From NCBI GenBank assembly GCA_003557965.1, contig PWND01000273.1, forward strand, positions 1 to 9,188: a DNA stretch of 9,188 bases, in the 5' to 3' direction. Source of the stretch: Bacteroidales bacterium (lineage in GTDB: Bacteria; Bacteroidota; Bacteroidia; Bacteroidales; UBA7960). Each line of letters begins with the position of its first letter. Positions within the stretch are counted from its first letter, which is position 1. Positions 1-8,900 of the stretch are shown here, one piece after another. A program made the position numbers and the translations under genes. The notes below the pieces were generated by a model. That model saw only the letters and a program-made list of their open reading frames with translations, was not told where the DNA came from and searched no databases.

Positions 1-2508
1 ATGCAGTTTCACAATGTTTTGATATATATACTAATTGCAGCAGCATTTATTACTGCCCTTATGGATCACTGGATAGACACATGGGTGATTTTGGCTGTTA
101 TTATTATTAATGCATTAATTGGGTTTTTCCAGGAAGGAAAAGCAGAAAAGGCTTTAGAAAGTATTCGTGAAATGCTATCACTTGAAGCTGTGGTAATCAG
201 AAACGGCAAACAGATAACTATTGATGCTGAAGAACTTGTTCCTGGAGATATTGTTATGCTGAAGTCCGGTGATAAAATACCGGCCGATATAAGACTGATT
301 AAATCAAAAGACCTGAGAGTTGAAGAATCTCCCTTAACAGGTGAATCTACATCTGTTGATAAAAGTACAGAAGCTGTTGGTGAAAAAGACATTGTTGGTG
401 ACCAATCTTCAATGGCTTTTTCAGGTACGGTAATAACCTATGGAAAGGCAACAGGAGTAGTTGTAAATACAGGTTCTAAAACCGAGATAGGGAAAATTAA
501 TGAAATGATTTCAAATGTTGAAGAAATAACAACACCTCTTCTGCAGCAAATAGAAAAATTTGGCAAATGGCTGTCTGTAGTAATTTTAGTTGTGACAAGT
601 GCATTTTTTGCTTTTGGATATTATTTCCGGGATTATTCTATAATCGAGCTTTTCCTGGCTGCAATAGGGCTTATTGTTGCTGCAATACCAGAGGGTTTGC
701 CTGCTATTATGACAATAACACTTGCAATAGGTGTACAACGCATGGCAAAACGCAACGCTATTATTCGAAAGTTGCCATCAGTGGAAACCCTTGGAGCTGT
801 TGATGTGATTTGCTCTGACAAAACGGGCACACTCACAAGAAATGAAATGACTGCCAAAACAATTGTTACTTCTGATAAAGAGTACGATATTGAGGGCACA
901 GGATACAAACCTGAAGGAAAAATACTTCTTGAAGATAAAGAAATAAACCCAGAAGATAATAAGGCTCTATGGCAGCTTCTAAAAGCAATCAGAGTATGTA
1001 ATAACTCTGAAATAAATGAAAATGACAATAAATGGGAATTAACCGGTACACCTACAGAAGGTGCTTTGCTGACTTTAAGCTATAAGGCCGGGCTTAAAGA
1101 CTTTAAGCCTGAAAGAATAGACAGCATCCCTTTTGAATCGGACCATAAATATATGGCTACCTTGAATAAGGTTGATGATAATGCATATGTTTTTATGACA
1201 GGAGCTCCTGAAAGAATAATGGAAATGTGCACTAAGCAACTTGGCGAATCTGGCGAAAAAGAGCTGGATAAAAGCTTTTGGGAGAAACAAATGGAAAAAA
1301 CCGCAGCAAAAGGCCAAAGGTTGATTGGAGTTGCTTATAATAAAACTGATAGTAACAGGACAGAACTGGAAAAAGACGACTTGGAAAAAAACAAAGTATT
1401 TCTTGGTGTTATTGGCATTATTGATCCCCCACGTGAAGAAGCAATAGAATCAGTAAAGTCTTGTAAAGAGGCTGGGGTTACAGTAAAAATGATAACAGGA
1501 GACCATGCTATTACTGCGAAAGCTATTGGGAAGGAGATAGGAATTGGAGATGGCGAAAAAGCTATTACAGGTAAGCAAATTGAAGAAATGAAAAAAGAAG
1601 ATCTGGCAGAAATAGTAGATGATTATGACATTTATGCCAGGACAAGTCCTGAGCATAAACTCAGGCTTGTTTCTTCCCTACAGGAAAAAGGCCATTTATG
1701 TGCAATGACTGGTGATGGAGTAAATGATGCCCCGGCACTGAAAAAGGCAAATATTGGTATTGCTATGGGGATTAAAGGAACAGAAGTTTCTAAAGATGCT
1801 TCTGAAATGGTGCTGGCTGACGACAACTTTTCATCTATCGCCAGTGCAATAGAAGAAGGAAGAACTGTATATGACAATATCAGGAAAGCACTCTTATTTA
1901 TTCTCCCAACAAATGGTGCAGAATCCCTGGTTTTGATGGCGGCGATTTTTATGGGTATTATTATGCCTATTACTCCGGCACAAATTCTGTGGGTGAATAT
2001 GGTCACTGCTGTTACCTTGGCATTGGCAATTTCTTTTGAGCCAAAAGAAGAAAATGTAATGGAAAGGCCACCAAGGAAATCGGATGAGCCAATATTAGGA
2101 AAACTTTTTATATGGAGAATTACATTTGTCTCATTTTTGATTGGTGGCCTAACTTTGGGAATGTTTCAACACCTGCAGGCAAATGATGTTTGTAATAGCG
2201 TTGCCCGTACTATTGCTGTTAATACTTTGGTCGCAGGGCAGTTGTTTTATCTTTTCAATTGCAGGAAAATCAAACTGCCCAGCTTAGGTAAAGGCTTTTT
2301 CAATAATCGTTATGCATTTATTGCATCTGCTTTATTGATTTTGCTACAACTTGCTTTTGTGTACATCCCTTTTATGAATAAGTTTTTTGACACAGCACCG
2401 ATATCTCTGCATTACTGGTTGTTAGCTTTAGCAGCAGGAGTTGTTGTGTTTGTTTTTGTTGAAATTGAAAAATTCATTATTTATAAAATAACTGGCGACA
2501 AAGAATAA
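1..2508 (+). CDS. Cation-transporting P-type ATPase (P2-type, SERCA/CtpF-like), 5'-partial
   Basis: Inner-membrane ion pump that couples ATP hydrolysis to cation movement through a phosphoaspartate intermediate. The 835 visible residues hold M1-M2 (about 4-42), the actuator domain with TGES (113-116), M3-M4 with PEGLP (230-234), the phosphorylation motif DKTGT (Asp273), the N domain with Phe378 and TGAPE (400-404), the P-domain motifs TGD (499-501) and GDGVNDAP (571-578), and six C-terminal helices (about 630-828). Family members carry roughly 65-75 residues before M1. The sequence here opens almost directly into M1, so Met1 is probably internal and the gene begins outside the window. Compared by eye with SERCA, M4 Glu231, M5 Asn638 and Glu641, and M6 Asn666 and Thr669 are kept, but the M6 Asp is Ala670 and the M8 Glu appears to be Gln747. 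The nucleotide-site Lys of KGAPE is Thr400. The fold is certain. The ion, Ca2+ or another, cannot be assigned. Confidence 0.95.
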   Translation: MQFHNVLIYILIAAAFITALMDHWIDTWVILAVIIINALIGFFQEGKAEKALESIREMLSLEAVVIRNGKQITIDAEELVPGDIVMLKSGDKIPADIRLIKSKDLRVEESPLTGESTSVDKSTEAVGEKDIVGDQSSMAFSGTVITYGKATGVVVNTGSKTEIGKINEMISNVEEITTPLLQQIEKFGKWLSVVILVVTSAFFAFGYYFRDYSIIELFLAAIGLIVAAIPEGLPAIMTITLAIGVQRMAKRNAIIRKLPSVETLGAVDVICSDKTGTLTRNEMTAKTIVTSDKEYDIEGTGYKPEGKILLEDKEINPEDNKALWQLLKAIRVCNNSEINENDNKWELTGTPTEGALLTLSYKAGLKDFKPERIDSIPFESDHKYMATLNKVDDNAYVFMTGAPERIMEMCTKQLGESGEKELDKSFWEKQMEKTAAKGQRLIGVAYNKTDSNRTELEKDDLEKNKVFLGVIGIIDPPREEAIESVKSCKEAGVTVKMITGDHAITAKAIGKEIGIGDGEKAITGKQIEEMKKEDLAEIVDDYDIYARTSPEHKLRLVSSLQEKGHLCAMTGDGVNDAPALKKANIGIAMGIKGTEVSKDASEMVLADDNFSSIASAIEEGRTVYDNIRKALLFILPTNGAESLVLMAAIFMGIIMPITPAQILWVNMVTAVTLALAISFEPKEENVMERPPRKSDEPILGKLFIWRITFVSFLIGGLTLGMFQHLQANDVCNSVARTIAVNTLVAGQLFYLFNCRKIKLPSLGKGFFNNRYAFIASALLILLQLAFVYIPFMNKFFDTAPISLHYWLLALAAGVVVFVFVEIEKFIIYKITGDKE

Positions 2509-2518
2509 TAAGATTTTG

Positions 2519-2526
2519 TAATTTCG
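2519..2526 (+). promoter_or_regulatory. Possible Bacteroidota -7 promoter element ahead of gldA
   Basis: The octamer TAATTTCG lies 14 bp before the gldA start codon and matches the Bacteroidota sigma consensus TAnnTTTG with one mismatch. It would place transcription start only a few bases ahead of the ATG, giving a very short leader. I see no convincing TTG -33 element at the usual spacing upstream. The gene may instead be read through from the ATPase 32 bp upstream, so this call is weak. Confidence 0.3.
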
Positions 2527-2540
2527 CAAAAAACAACAGA

Positions 2541-3446
2541 ATGTCAATAATTGCAGATTCAGTAACTAAACTTTACGGTAAGCAAAAAGCACTTGATAAT
2601 GTGTCCTTTTCTGTAAACAAGGGCGAAATTGTTGGTTTGCTTGGCCCAAATGGTGCAGGCAAGTCAACAATGATGAAAATCATAACTTGTTATTTGCCAC
2701 AAAACAAAGGCAAAGTATCAGTGTGTGGCTATGATACTGAAAACCAATCAATGGAAGTCAGAAAGCGTGTTGGATATCTGCCTGAAAACAACCCCCTTTA
2801 CCTGGACATGTACGTTAGGGAGTTCCTGAAGTTTATTGCCGGAATACATAAGCTGGGTGCAAATACTAAAGAAAGAATACGCGATGTAGTTGATAAAGCA
2901 GGGCTTGGGCCTGAAATTCATAAAAAAATCGGGGAACTATCAAAAGGTTACAGGCAAAGAGTAGGACTGGCGCAGGCTTTGCTGCACAGTCCGGAAGTAT
3001 TAATACTTGATGAACCAACTTCCGGCCTCGACCCTAATCAAATTGTAGATATTCGGGATCTTATTAAAGAAATTGGTAAGGAAAAAACAGTATTGCTTTC
3101 TACACACATTATGCAGGAAGTTGAAATATTATGCGACAGGGTTATTATTATCAATGAAGGTGTTATTGCTGCAGACTCGCCTACATCTGAACTTAAAGAT
3201 ATCAGTGATACTAAAAAAGTTGTAATAGTAGAGTTTCAAAAACATGTTGATACAGATGAAATTAAATCAATAGAAGGCGTCCAGGATGTAATCGTTAACG
3301 ACAACATTTATAATATTATTCCCGAAACGAATGCTGACCTAAGGCCGGAAATATTTAAAACAGCAAGCAGTAAAAACTGGGTAATTCTTTCAATTGGCTA
3401 CGAAGAACTTAAGCTGGAAGACATTTTCAGAAAGCTTACATCTTAA
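2541..3446 (+). CDS. gldA: Gliding motility-associated ABC transporter ATP-binding protein GldA
   Basis: Cytoplasmic ATPase subunit of an ABC transporter. In Flavobacterium johnsoniae GldA works with the membrane proteins GldF and GldG and is needed for gliding. Visible motifs are Walker A GPNGAGKST (35-43), a Q-loop region YLPENNPLY (79-87) with Glu82 in the usual Gln place, signature LSKGYRQR (133-140), Walker B VLILDEP (153-159) with catalytic Glu158, D-loop SGLD (161-164) and switch His189. The region YLPENNPLYLDMYVREFL and the C-terminal segment ending LEDIFRKLT match the GldA subfamily rather than generic drug or copper exporters. The length of 301 residues is normal for GldA. The ATG at 2541 puts the first beta strand at residue 2, as expected. 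No gldF or gldG is in the window, so the permease partner must be encoded elsewhere. A related ABC-2 type exporter ATPase is the main alternative. Confidence 0.9.
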   Translation: MSIIADSVTKLYGKQKALDNVSFSVNKGEIVGLLGPNGAGKSTMMKIITCYLPQNKGKVSVCGYDTENQSMEVRKRVGYLPENNPLYLDMYVREFLKFIAGIHKLGANTKERIRDVVDKAGLGPEIHKKIGELSKGYRQRVGLAQALLHSPEVLILDEPTSGLDPNQIVDIRDLIKEIGKEKTVLLSTHIMQEVEILCDRVIIINEGVIAADSPTSELKDISDTKKVVIVEFQKHVDTDEIKSIEGVQDVIVNDNIYNIIPETNADLRPEIFKTASSKNWVILSIGYEELKLEDIFRKLTS

Positions 3447-3462
3447 TGATAACTGTATTTTT

Positions 3463-4281
3463 ATGCGTCTTGATATATATCTTGTAAATAATAACCTCTT
3501 TACCTCAAGAGTTAAAGCACAAGAAGCTATATCAGAAGGGTTGGTTAAAGTTAATGGCAAGCTAATTTGTAAAAGTTCTTTCCAGGTTTCAGGAGAAGAA
3601 AACATAGAATTTGACAATCCCGACTCAATGAGATTTGTGAGCAGGGGAGGGCTAAAGCTTGAAAAAGCCCTAAATAGCTTTGGCTTATCGCCGGCAGGAA
3701 AAAATGTTTTAGATGCCGGGGCTTCAACAGGTGGATTTACTGATTGTCTTTTGAAACATGGGGCTGCCAAAGTGTGGGCTGTTGATGTAGGAGAAGGGCA
3801 ACTGCATCACACATTATTGAACCATCCCGCAATTACATCTATTGAAAAGGCCAATATTAAAGACCTGACAATAAACCAAATTGGCAATCAGAAACCTGAC
3901 TGGATAGTTGCTGACCTTTCGTTTATATCTCTGACAAAAGTTTTTGATGTATTTTCCAAACTGATTAATGATGACGGCCTTATCATTGCATTAATAAAGC
4001 CGCAATTTGAAGCCGGTAAAGGTTTTATTGACAAGCATGGGCTTGTAAAATCAAAACATGTTCATCTGAAAGTTCTTAATGATGTGGTTGTAAAAGCTAA
4101 GGAATACAAGCTGTTTTTAAATAAACTGGACTATTCCCCGATTTATAAAGAGGATAAAAATATTGAATATCTTGGATTGTTTATAAAGAAGAAATCAAAA
4201 TGCCCGGAAATTGAAACGGTAATAAATGAAGCTTTTTCCTCTGCACCCACAAAAGCTGATAAAGCAAAAAACGCCAAATAG
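3463..4281 (+). CDS. tlyA: TlyA family rRNA (cytidine-2'-O)-methyltransferase
   Basis: Cytoplasmic S-adenosylmethionine-dependent 2'-O-methyltransferase. Characterised TlyA enzymes modify C1920 of 23S rRNA and, in mycobacteria, also C1409 of 16S rRNA. The 272-residue product has an N-terminal S4 RNA-binding domain (about 1-60) and an FtsJ-like Rossmann methyltransferase domain. The SAM-binding motif is LDAGASTGGFTD (83-94). By position, Lys65, Asp151, Lys179 (in IKPQFEAG) and Glu235 correspond to the K-D-K-E catalytic tetrad described for TlyA. The frame is open back to an ATG at 3394, inside gldA. I chose the ATG at 3463 because MRLDIYLVNNNLF is the canonical S4 start and avoids a 53-bp overlap. 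It lies 16 bp after gldA, suggesting co-transcription. A short Lys/Ala-rich tail follows the catalytic domain. The old label haemolysin A is not a good guide to function. Confidence 0.9.
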   Translation: MRLDIYLVNNNLFTSRVKAQEAISEGLVKVNGKLICKSSFQVSGEENIEFDNPDSMRFVSRGGLKLEKALNSFGLSPAGKNVLDAGASTGGFTDCLLKHGAAKVWAVDVGEGQLHHTLLNHPAITSIEKANIKDLTINQIGNQKPDWIVADLSFISLTKVFDVFSKLINDDGLIIALIKPQFEAGKGFIDKHGLVKSKHVHLKVLNDVVVKAKEYKLFLNKLDYSPIYKEDKNIEYLGLFIKKKSKCPEIETVINEAFSSAPTKADKAKNAK

Positions 4282-4282
4282 C

Positions 4283-4323
4283 AATTGATTGAGAGGTGTA
4301 ATTTCTCTGAACCTGAATCAATT
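4283..4323. terminator. Inverted repeat between convergent genes, possible terminator
   Basis: The 53-bp gap between tlyA and the FISUMP-domain gene contains AATTGATT (4283-4290) and its exact reverse complement AATCAATT (4316-4323). A second inner pair, AGGT (4294-4297) with ACCT (4311-4314), stacks above a small asymmetric bulge. On the minus strand the sequence after the stem is T-rich, including a run of six T, within the end of tlyA. This suits termination of the FISUMP transcript. On the plus strand the downstream sequence has only short T runs, so termination of the tlyA transcript is less certain. The stem is AT-rich and modest in strength. Confidence 0.45.
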
Positions 4324-4334
4324 ACAACAAAAAT

Positions 4335-5297
4335 TTATTCAATGATTTTTATACACCTTACGGAAAATCCTTCTCTCCAGCTTGCAAGATTGTATATTCC
4401 TACAGAACTATTATCATAAAGCAAAAACCTGATTGTTGAATAATTTGTTGTTGATTGTGTGGAAGTCCACCAATCGCCTGAGTAGCCAATACTTTGGAAA
4501 GTGCCGCTAAATAATCTGTGGCCGCCGGGATGCCCGAAGAAGCCTGCCACATTTGAAGCCCCTGTATTGGGATAATGCCAAAACCCATCTTGACTTTCTA
4601 TTGTGCCTGTTGATTTCAGTTTCCCGCCTGCTACAGAGCTGCCTCCCAAATAGCTTATAAGGCCCTCCCACTCATCACTTGAAGGGACATGCCATCCGGG
4701 CGGGCATATATTTCTTTCATCATTTACGGCATACCAGTTATATAGCTTACCAAAAGCATGCTCATTAGTGCTGTCATTATTATACCAGCACCATCCGCCT
4801 GTTTGCCCTGAGTGAGAATTACTCCACTCTGAGTTTGTTTGCAAATGCTCTATAGGATCGCCATTGGCATAATGGGATGCTCGTAAATTTTGCACAAACC
4901 AGCATTGGCCGTTTAAGAAAATTGTTTGATATACATTTCCATCGAAATCCGCAACTGTAGGGTAGCCAGGGCATGCAGCCCTTACTTCTACATATACAGT
5001 ATCAGAATAAAAAGGGTCACAATGCCCTGCAATAACTTCAGCACGAAACAATGTTGAAACATCAGCTACAAAAAGTAATGTATCATAAACTTCTCCTATT
5101 AGGTTTTCCCAGCCATCATTTTCATTGAAAGTTTGCCATTGAATATCACCAACATAGTCGTTTAATCTTAAAACTACCGAATCATTAACGTTTACAACAT
5201 TATAAACTTCACCATCATTGCTTTGGGCAAACAAAGTGTTTGCCAATAAGAATAAAGATATTGAAAATGCTAATGTTTTGAAAAAGCTATGCTGCAT
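4335..5297 (-). CDS. Secreted protein with Ig-like region and FISUMP (Fibrobacter paralogous) domain
   Basis: Predicted exported protein of 320 residues. A Sec signal peptide spans about 1-24, with a hydrophobic core ending LFA before Gln25. Residues about 30-106 look like an Ig/PKD-like beta domain: a WQ core (54-55), then FRAEV (84-88) and Cys93 near its end. Residues about 110-319 match the Fibrobacter succinogenes major paralogous (FISUMP) domain, seen in ADFDGNVYQTIFLNGQCW (116-133), the Trp/Tyr-rich WCWYNND (169-175), ICPPGWHVPSSDEW (197-210) and the terminal GFSVRCIK (310-317). Six cysteines remain in the mature protein, suggesting disulphides outside the cytoplasm. The domain has no known enzymatic activity. 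It ends right after the FISUMP core, with neither a T9SS sorting domain nor a lipobox. It starts 6 bp after the preceding sorting-domain gene, so the two are probably one transcript. AGGAAG overlaps the upstream stop codon but sits only 2 bp from the ATG. Confidence 0.87.
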   Translation of the reverse strand: MQHSFFKTLAFSISLFLLANTLFAQSNDGEVYNVVNVNDSVVLRLNDYVGDIQWQTFNENDGWENLIGEVYDTLLFVADVSTLFRAEVIAGHCDPFYSDTVYVEVRAACPGYPTVADFDGNVYQTIFLNGQCWFVQNLRASHYANGDPIEHLQTNSEWSNSHSGQTGGWCWYNNDSTNEHAFGKLYNWYAVNDERNICPPGWHVPSSDEWEGLISYLGGSSVAGGKLKSTGTIESQDGFWHYPNTGASNVAGFFGHPGGHRLFSGTFQSIGYSGDWWTSTQSTTNYSTIRFLLYDNSSVGIYNLASWREGFSVRCIKIIE

Positions 5298-5303
5298 TAC
5301 TTC

Positions 5304-5735
5304 CTAATAAATGATTAATTGTTTAGTATAAGATTTACTGCCTGTTATTATTTGTATAATATAAACACCATTTACAAGAAATGGCAAGCTATATTGTTTA
5401 GAAAAATTTTCATTCTTTGCACTTTGTCTGTCTCTAAAAACCAAATTACCTGTAATGTCATAAATTCTTACGGTAAACTTTTCGTTTGGCTCAACATTGT
5501 TAATTTGCAGGGTAAACAAAGATGACACCGGGTTAGGGTATATTATTAAGTCTTCTTTTCCGCTGATTTCGCTAATATAATTTGTGAAGCAATCTTCCAC
5601 ATCAGGCTGAGAAATACCAACATCTATATAAATGATTTCACTGGACTTCCTGTCGGGTATGTCCCCGGCAAAGCATACGGAACTTAAGAATAATAACAAT
5701 ATAATGGTTTTGCCTGCTTTCAAAGTTTTGTTCAT
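5304..5735 (-). CDS. Minimal secreted protein with T9SS type A C-terminal sorting domain
   Basis: A 143-residue protein made almost wholly of targeting signals. The Sec signal peptide covers about 1-23, with Lys residues, an ILLLFLSSV core and likely cleavage after CFA. A linker of about 40 residues follows, Asp/Glu/Ile-rich with one Cys (49). The rest is a type A T9SS sorting domain: YPNPV (66-70) opens it, then FTVRIYDITGNLVF (87-100), a GVYIIQI strand (123-129) and the terminal KQLIIY. Such domains take proteins through the SprA channel and are usually removed on attachment to the cell surface, which would leave only the linker as mature product. VC in the signal peptide does not fit a lipobox. 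It lies 174 bp after sprA and 6 bp before the FISUMP gene. It could be a genuine small surface peptide, a detached sorting module, or the remnant of a longer cargo protein. Annotation as T9SS sorting-domain protein is secure. Its role is unknown. Confidence 0.87.
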   Translation of the reverse strand: MNKTLKAGKTIILLLFLSSVCFAGDIPDRKSSEIIYIDVGISQPDVEDCFTNYISEISGKEDLIIYPNPVSSLFTLQINNVEPNEKFTVRIYDITGNLVFRDRQSAKNENFSKQYSLPFLVNGVYIIQIITGSKSYTKQLIIY

Positions 5736-5909
5736 GTATTAATGTTTTGGCAAAAAACAGTCTGATTTTTTTTGTTTTACAAATTAAAAGTACAACAAAT
5801 TGTTTGAATAACAAATACGAAGACACAACCCCTTCTGCACGAAATATCAAAAGAAGCGAAGCGCAGTGTGAGATTTGGATGAGTGTGAATAATGAAACTG
5901 TAAAAAAAA

Positions 5910-8900
5910 TCAGATAAGCATAAACCTTAAACTAAAACCACCATGTGTGTTAGAGTTTTTAAACTGGTTGGAAATATAGGGTGTGTTTACGACCCTGTCA
6001 AAGAAAAGCCTGAAGTTTACCCTTGCAGATAACTGGTAATCAACAGAGAAATTGATAGAAATAGTATGCTGTCCCGATGAAATAATATCTTGGTCCTCGT
6101 TTAGTTTTCTTAAAATGGTCTTACTGTCTCTGAATGACAGGTTGAGTCTGGTAACCAGGTCGCTTTGAAGCTGTTGTGTGCCACTACCTCCAACCTGTGA
6201 AACTGTAAATGACACATCCTGAAACCTGTATCCCGTGCCAATTATTAATTCGCTACTGGAGAGATCGGTAATTTGGTTATTTGCAAAACTAAGCCCTATA
6301 TCTCTTCTTCTTCTGTATTCAAACTTTGTGATAAGGCTGTTTTCCCAGGTCATATCAATGTTTATAAGTGGATTAAACTGTTCTTGTATTGCCACTTGCC
6401 CAATTTCATATTCAGGAATAAAGTTTCCTGATGAAACTTCCATTGCTGCCTGATACCCGTCAACTTCCCTGTATCTGATGTCAGAGGTGTATTGTCCTAT
6501 AGAGAATGTACTGGTGTATCCGTGAGTTATAATTATATTAGAAAAATAATTATTTAAGAAATCTATCCTGGTTAGTCCGTCATAAGTTAATCTCCAGTTG
6601 GGCATAGGGATATTCATAAACGGGCTAAGTGTGCTGCTACTGGGGTCCCATCCGGCGTATGCAGCCATAAATGCAGGTATTAATACATCCTGGGAAGTTG
6701 GCCCATATCCTTCAGGGAACCCTGTTGTATCGCTAACTACCTGGTTCCAGTTTGGGTTTTCTTCTGCCAGCCTGAAAGCTATATCATACCTGTAATCTTT
6801 AAAGTTTTCAAAGTTTTGAGAACTATAATCTCTGTCATCAACAGTTTCAAAAGTTGTCCTGAATGCAAAAAATGAAATAGAAAAGTTTCCTGACTGCATT
6901 GGGTTATGGGAATCAAAGGTCCCCAGTGAATCATTATAAACAAAGTATTCAGTATGCGATTGCGAATAATTTCTCAATGCTGTAAGGTCAATTTTCAGGT
7001 TTGGCACGGGTTCTACCAATGCCCTGGCATTAATAGTATTATTATGACTTCTTGTAAATGCTGTATTAAGGTCAGGGTCAGTAGTTATCCAGCCTTCCCT
7101 GGCAGCTTGTTCTTTAATGTCTTCCTGGCTACCAAAAACGAATGGCAGGCCCGGAGCACCAACATCAAAGTTTTGCCCAAAATATTGTGGTTCATGCATA
7201 AAGCCGGGCATTCTAATACCATTAGTTTCATTAAAAGTTACAGAGATATTTCGCACACTCATTAAAATTCTTAAAAATCCATCAAAAACTTCTTTTGCAT
7301 AATTCGTATCATCATCATCTTCTTCTTCATCTTCCTCTCCTCTGCCCTGGGGTGGCCTTTGAGGCCTTTGTTGCTGCTGCCTGCCCCTGCTTTGGCCTTT
7401 TTGGTTTATAGTTTGAAGGTAGTCAATTTTGTTATACAGGTTTACAAGATTTCCACTAAGGTTAAACCTGATATTTTGAGCATTTTGAATTGTATTTCCA
7501 AGTTCAGCGGCTGCTAAAGGAGCGCCATACCAGTCGTAGTCAGCAGTGTAGGCAGCGTTAGCATTTACCCAGTCTAAAAGTGGTAATTTATTTACCGGTA
7601 TATTATAATTTGCAGATAATCTTTGATTAAACATTGTAGTTCTGCCAAAGCTTTTAAAGCTCTGTAATATTGAGTCTCTTTTATGCTGATAGTCATCATC
7701 ATTGGGGTTTATGCTCCCCGGAGGTTCATCAATTCTGGCCTGGTTAGTAGCATTATATTCAATCCTGAGAGCCTGGGTAAGATCATATCGTACATTGTAC
7801 AACCTTCTCCAGTCAAAAGTTTTGATGTAGTTAGGTTCTAAAATAATCATTCCGGCACTTTTATCTCTCATTAAAGATTCAGCATAACCGCGATTTATTT
7901 CATTTCTAATGGAGACAAGGCTAGGCTGATAATTAAAATTAAAATCCCTGATCAATCTAAAAGCGCTATGGCTTAGAAAGCCAATATTTGAAAACGGCCT
8001 TACATTATCAGGTGTTGTCATGTAGTTATATCCTATTGCACCCAGGTACTGAGCTTGCCGGTCGTATTCATAATCAATGTTTCTATAAAAAACTTCATTA
8101 TAAGCATAAGTAAAATCGAAGTTTTCCAAACTATAAAACCTATGAGGAGATGACCCTGAACTTGACCGGGATACATTCGTAAAGTTAATGCTTCGTCTTC
8201 TTTGGTAATCTTGTGCGTTTTTAATTAACTCGTCTCTTTCTTCCTGGGTTTCTAAAGATGCAAGGTCATCGTCAAACAGGATATCAGGGTTTAGCGGGTT
8301 ATATTTAGGATTTGAAAACAGTTCAGCATAGCTGAAGTGCATAGGAATATTCAGCCCCCAGTTTTCAGGGAAGAACCTTCCAAGCTGTAGATTCGTAGAT
8401 AAGTCGTATGATTTAATATCTTCTTGAGATCTTTCATTAACTTTTTGTTCAATAGAACCAAAACCGGCAGTGCTAACCATCCCGGAGAGAGTCATATTGC
8501 CCAGGTCAGCTAATCTTGCATTTACTCTTCCGGTAGCAGCCCAGCCACCTTCATTATCAAAGTCATATAATCTTAATTCATTAACCCATACTTCAACAGA
8601 TTTTGGCAAACCATCATCATGCGTATTTTCAAGAGATTGCTTTGGGTTTCTAACACCAATCATAATTACTTTTACACTGCTTAGAGTTGGTGTTCCAACA
8701 ACTGTCATTTTATTATCGCCATCAGGTTTTGAAAAAGGCCGGTTAATTAAAACACCGCTATGCGGATCCCTGGCAAGTGTGTTTCTTTCCAGTTTCAAAT
8801 CAGTAAGTTTATCCAGCTGAATATCAAATTCATTTTCAAGTGGCCATATTAACCTTTCATTAACAGCAGAAGTACCCCATGGAGTGAGTTTCATCGGCAC

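Noticed and set aside
633..1028. Open frames on the strand opposite the ATPase, and similar frames opposite or within the other genes (for example 3390-3770 minus, 8470-8820 plus)
   Set aside because: They lie wholly or almost wholly inside well-supported genes, show no recognisable domain, and look like shadows of the real frames.
3394..3462. Longer tlyA reading frame starting at an ATG inside gldA
   Set aside because: The extra 23 residues overlap the conserved end of gldA, do not resemble an S4 domain, and the ATG at 3463 gives the canonical S4 N-terminus.
5300..5305. AGGAAG Shine-Dalgarno-like site before the FISUMP gene
   Set aside because: It sits only 2 bp from the ATG, too close for a normal ribosome binding site, and Bacteroidota often do not rely on Shine-Dalgarno pairing.
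5780..5787. Minus-strand TTAATTTG about 45 bp before the sorting-domain gene, like a TAnnTTTG promoter element
   Set aside because: It has one mismatch, and the nearest upstream TTG is at about 24 bp rather than the usual 19-21. The gap is so AT-rich that such matches are expected by chance.
5794..5804. Short inverted repeat AACAA-A-TTGTT in the gap between sprA and the sorting-domain gene
   Set aside because: Five-base arms of A/T-rich sequence in an AT-rich gap are not enough to claim an operator.
5848..5870. GAAGC/GCG-rich stretch after sprA as a terminator hairpin
   Set aside because: Only a three-base GCG/CGC stem with a tiny loop can be drawn, and no clear T run follows on the minus strand.
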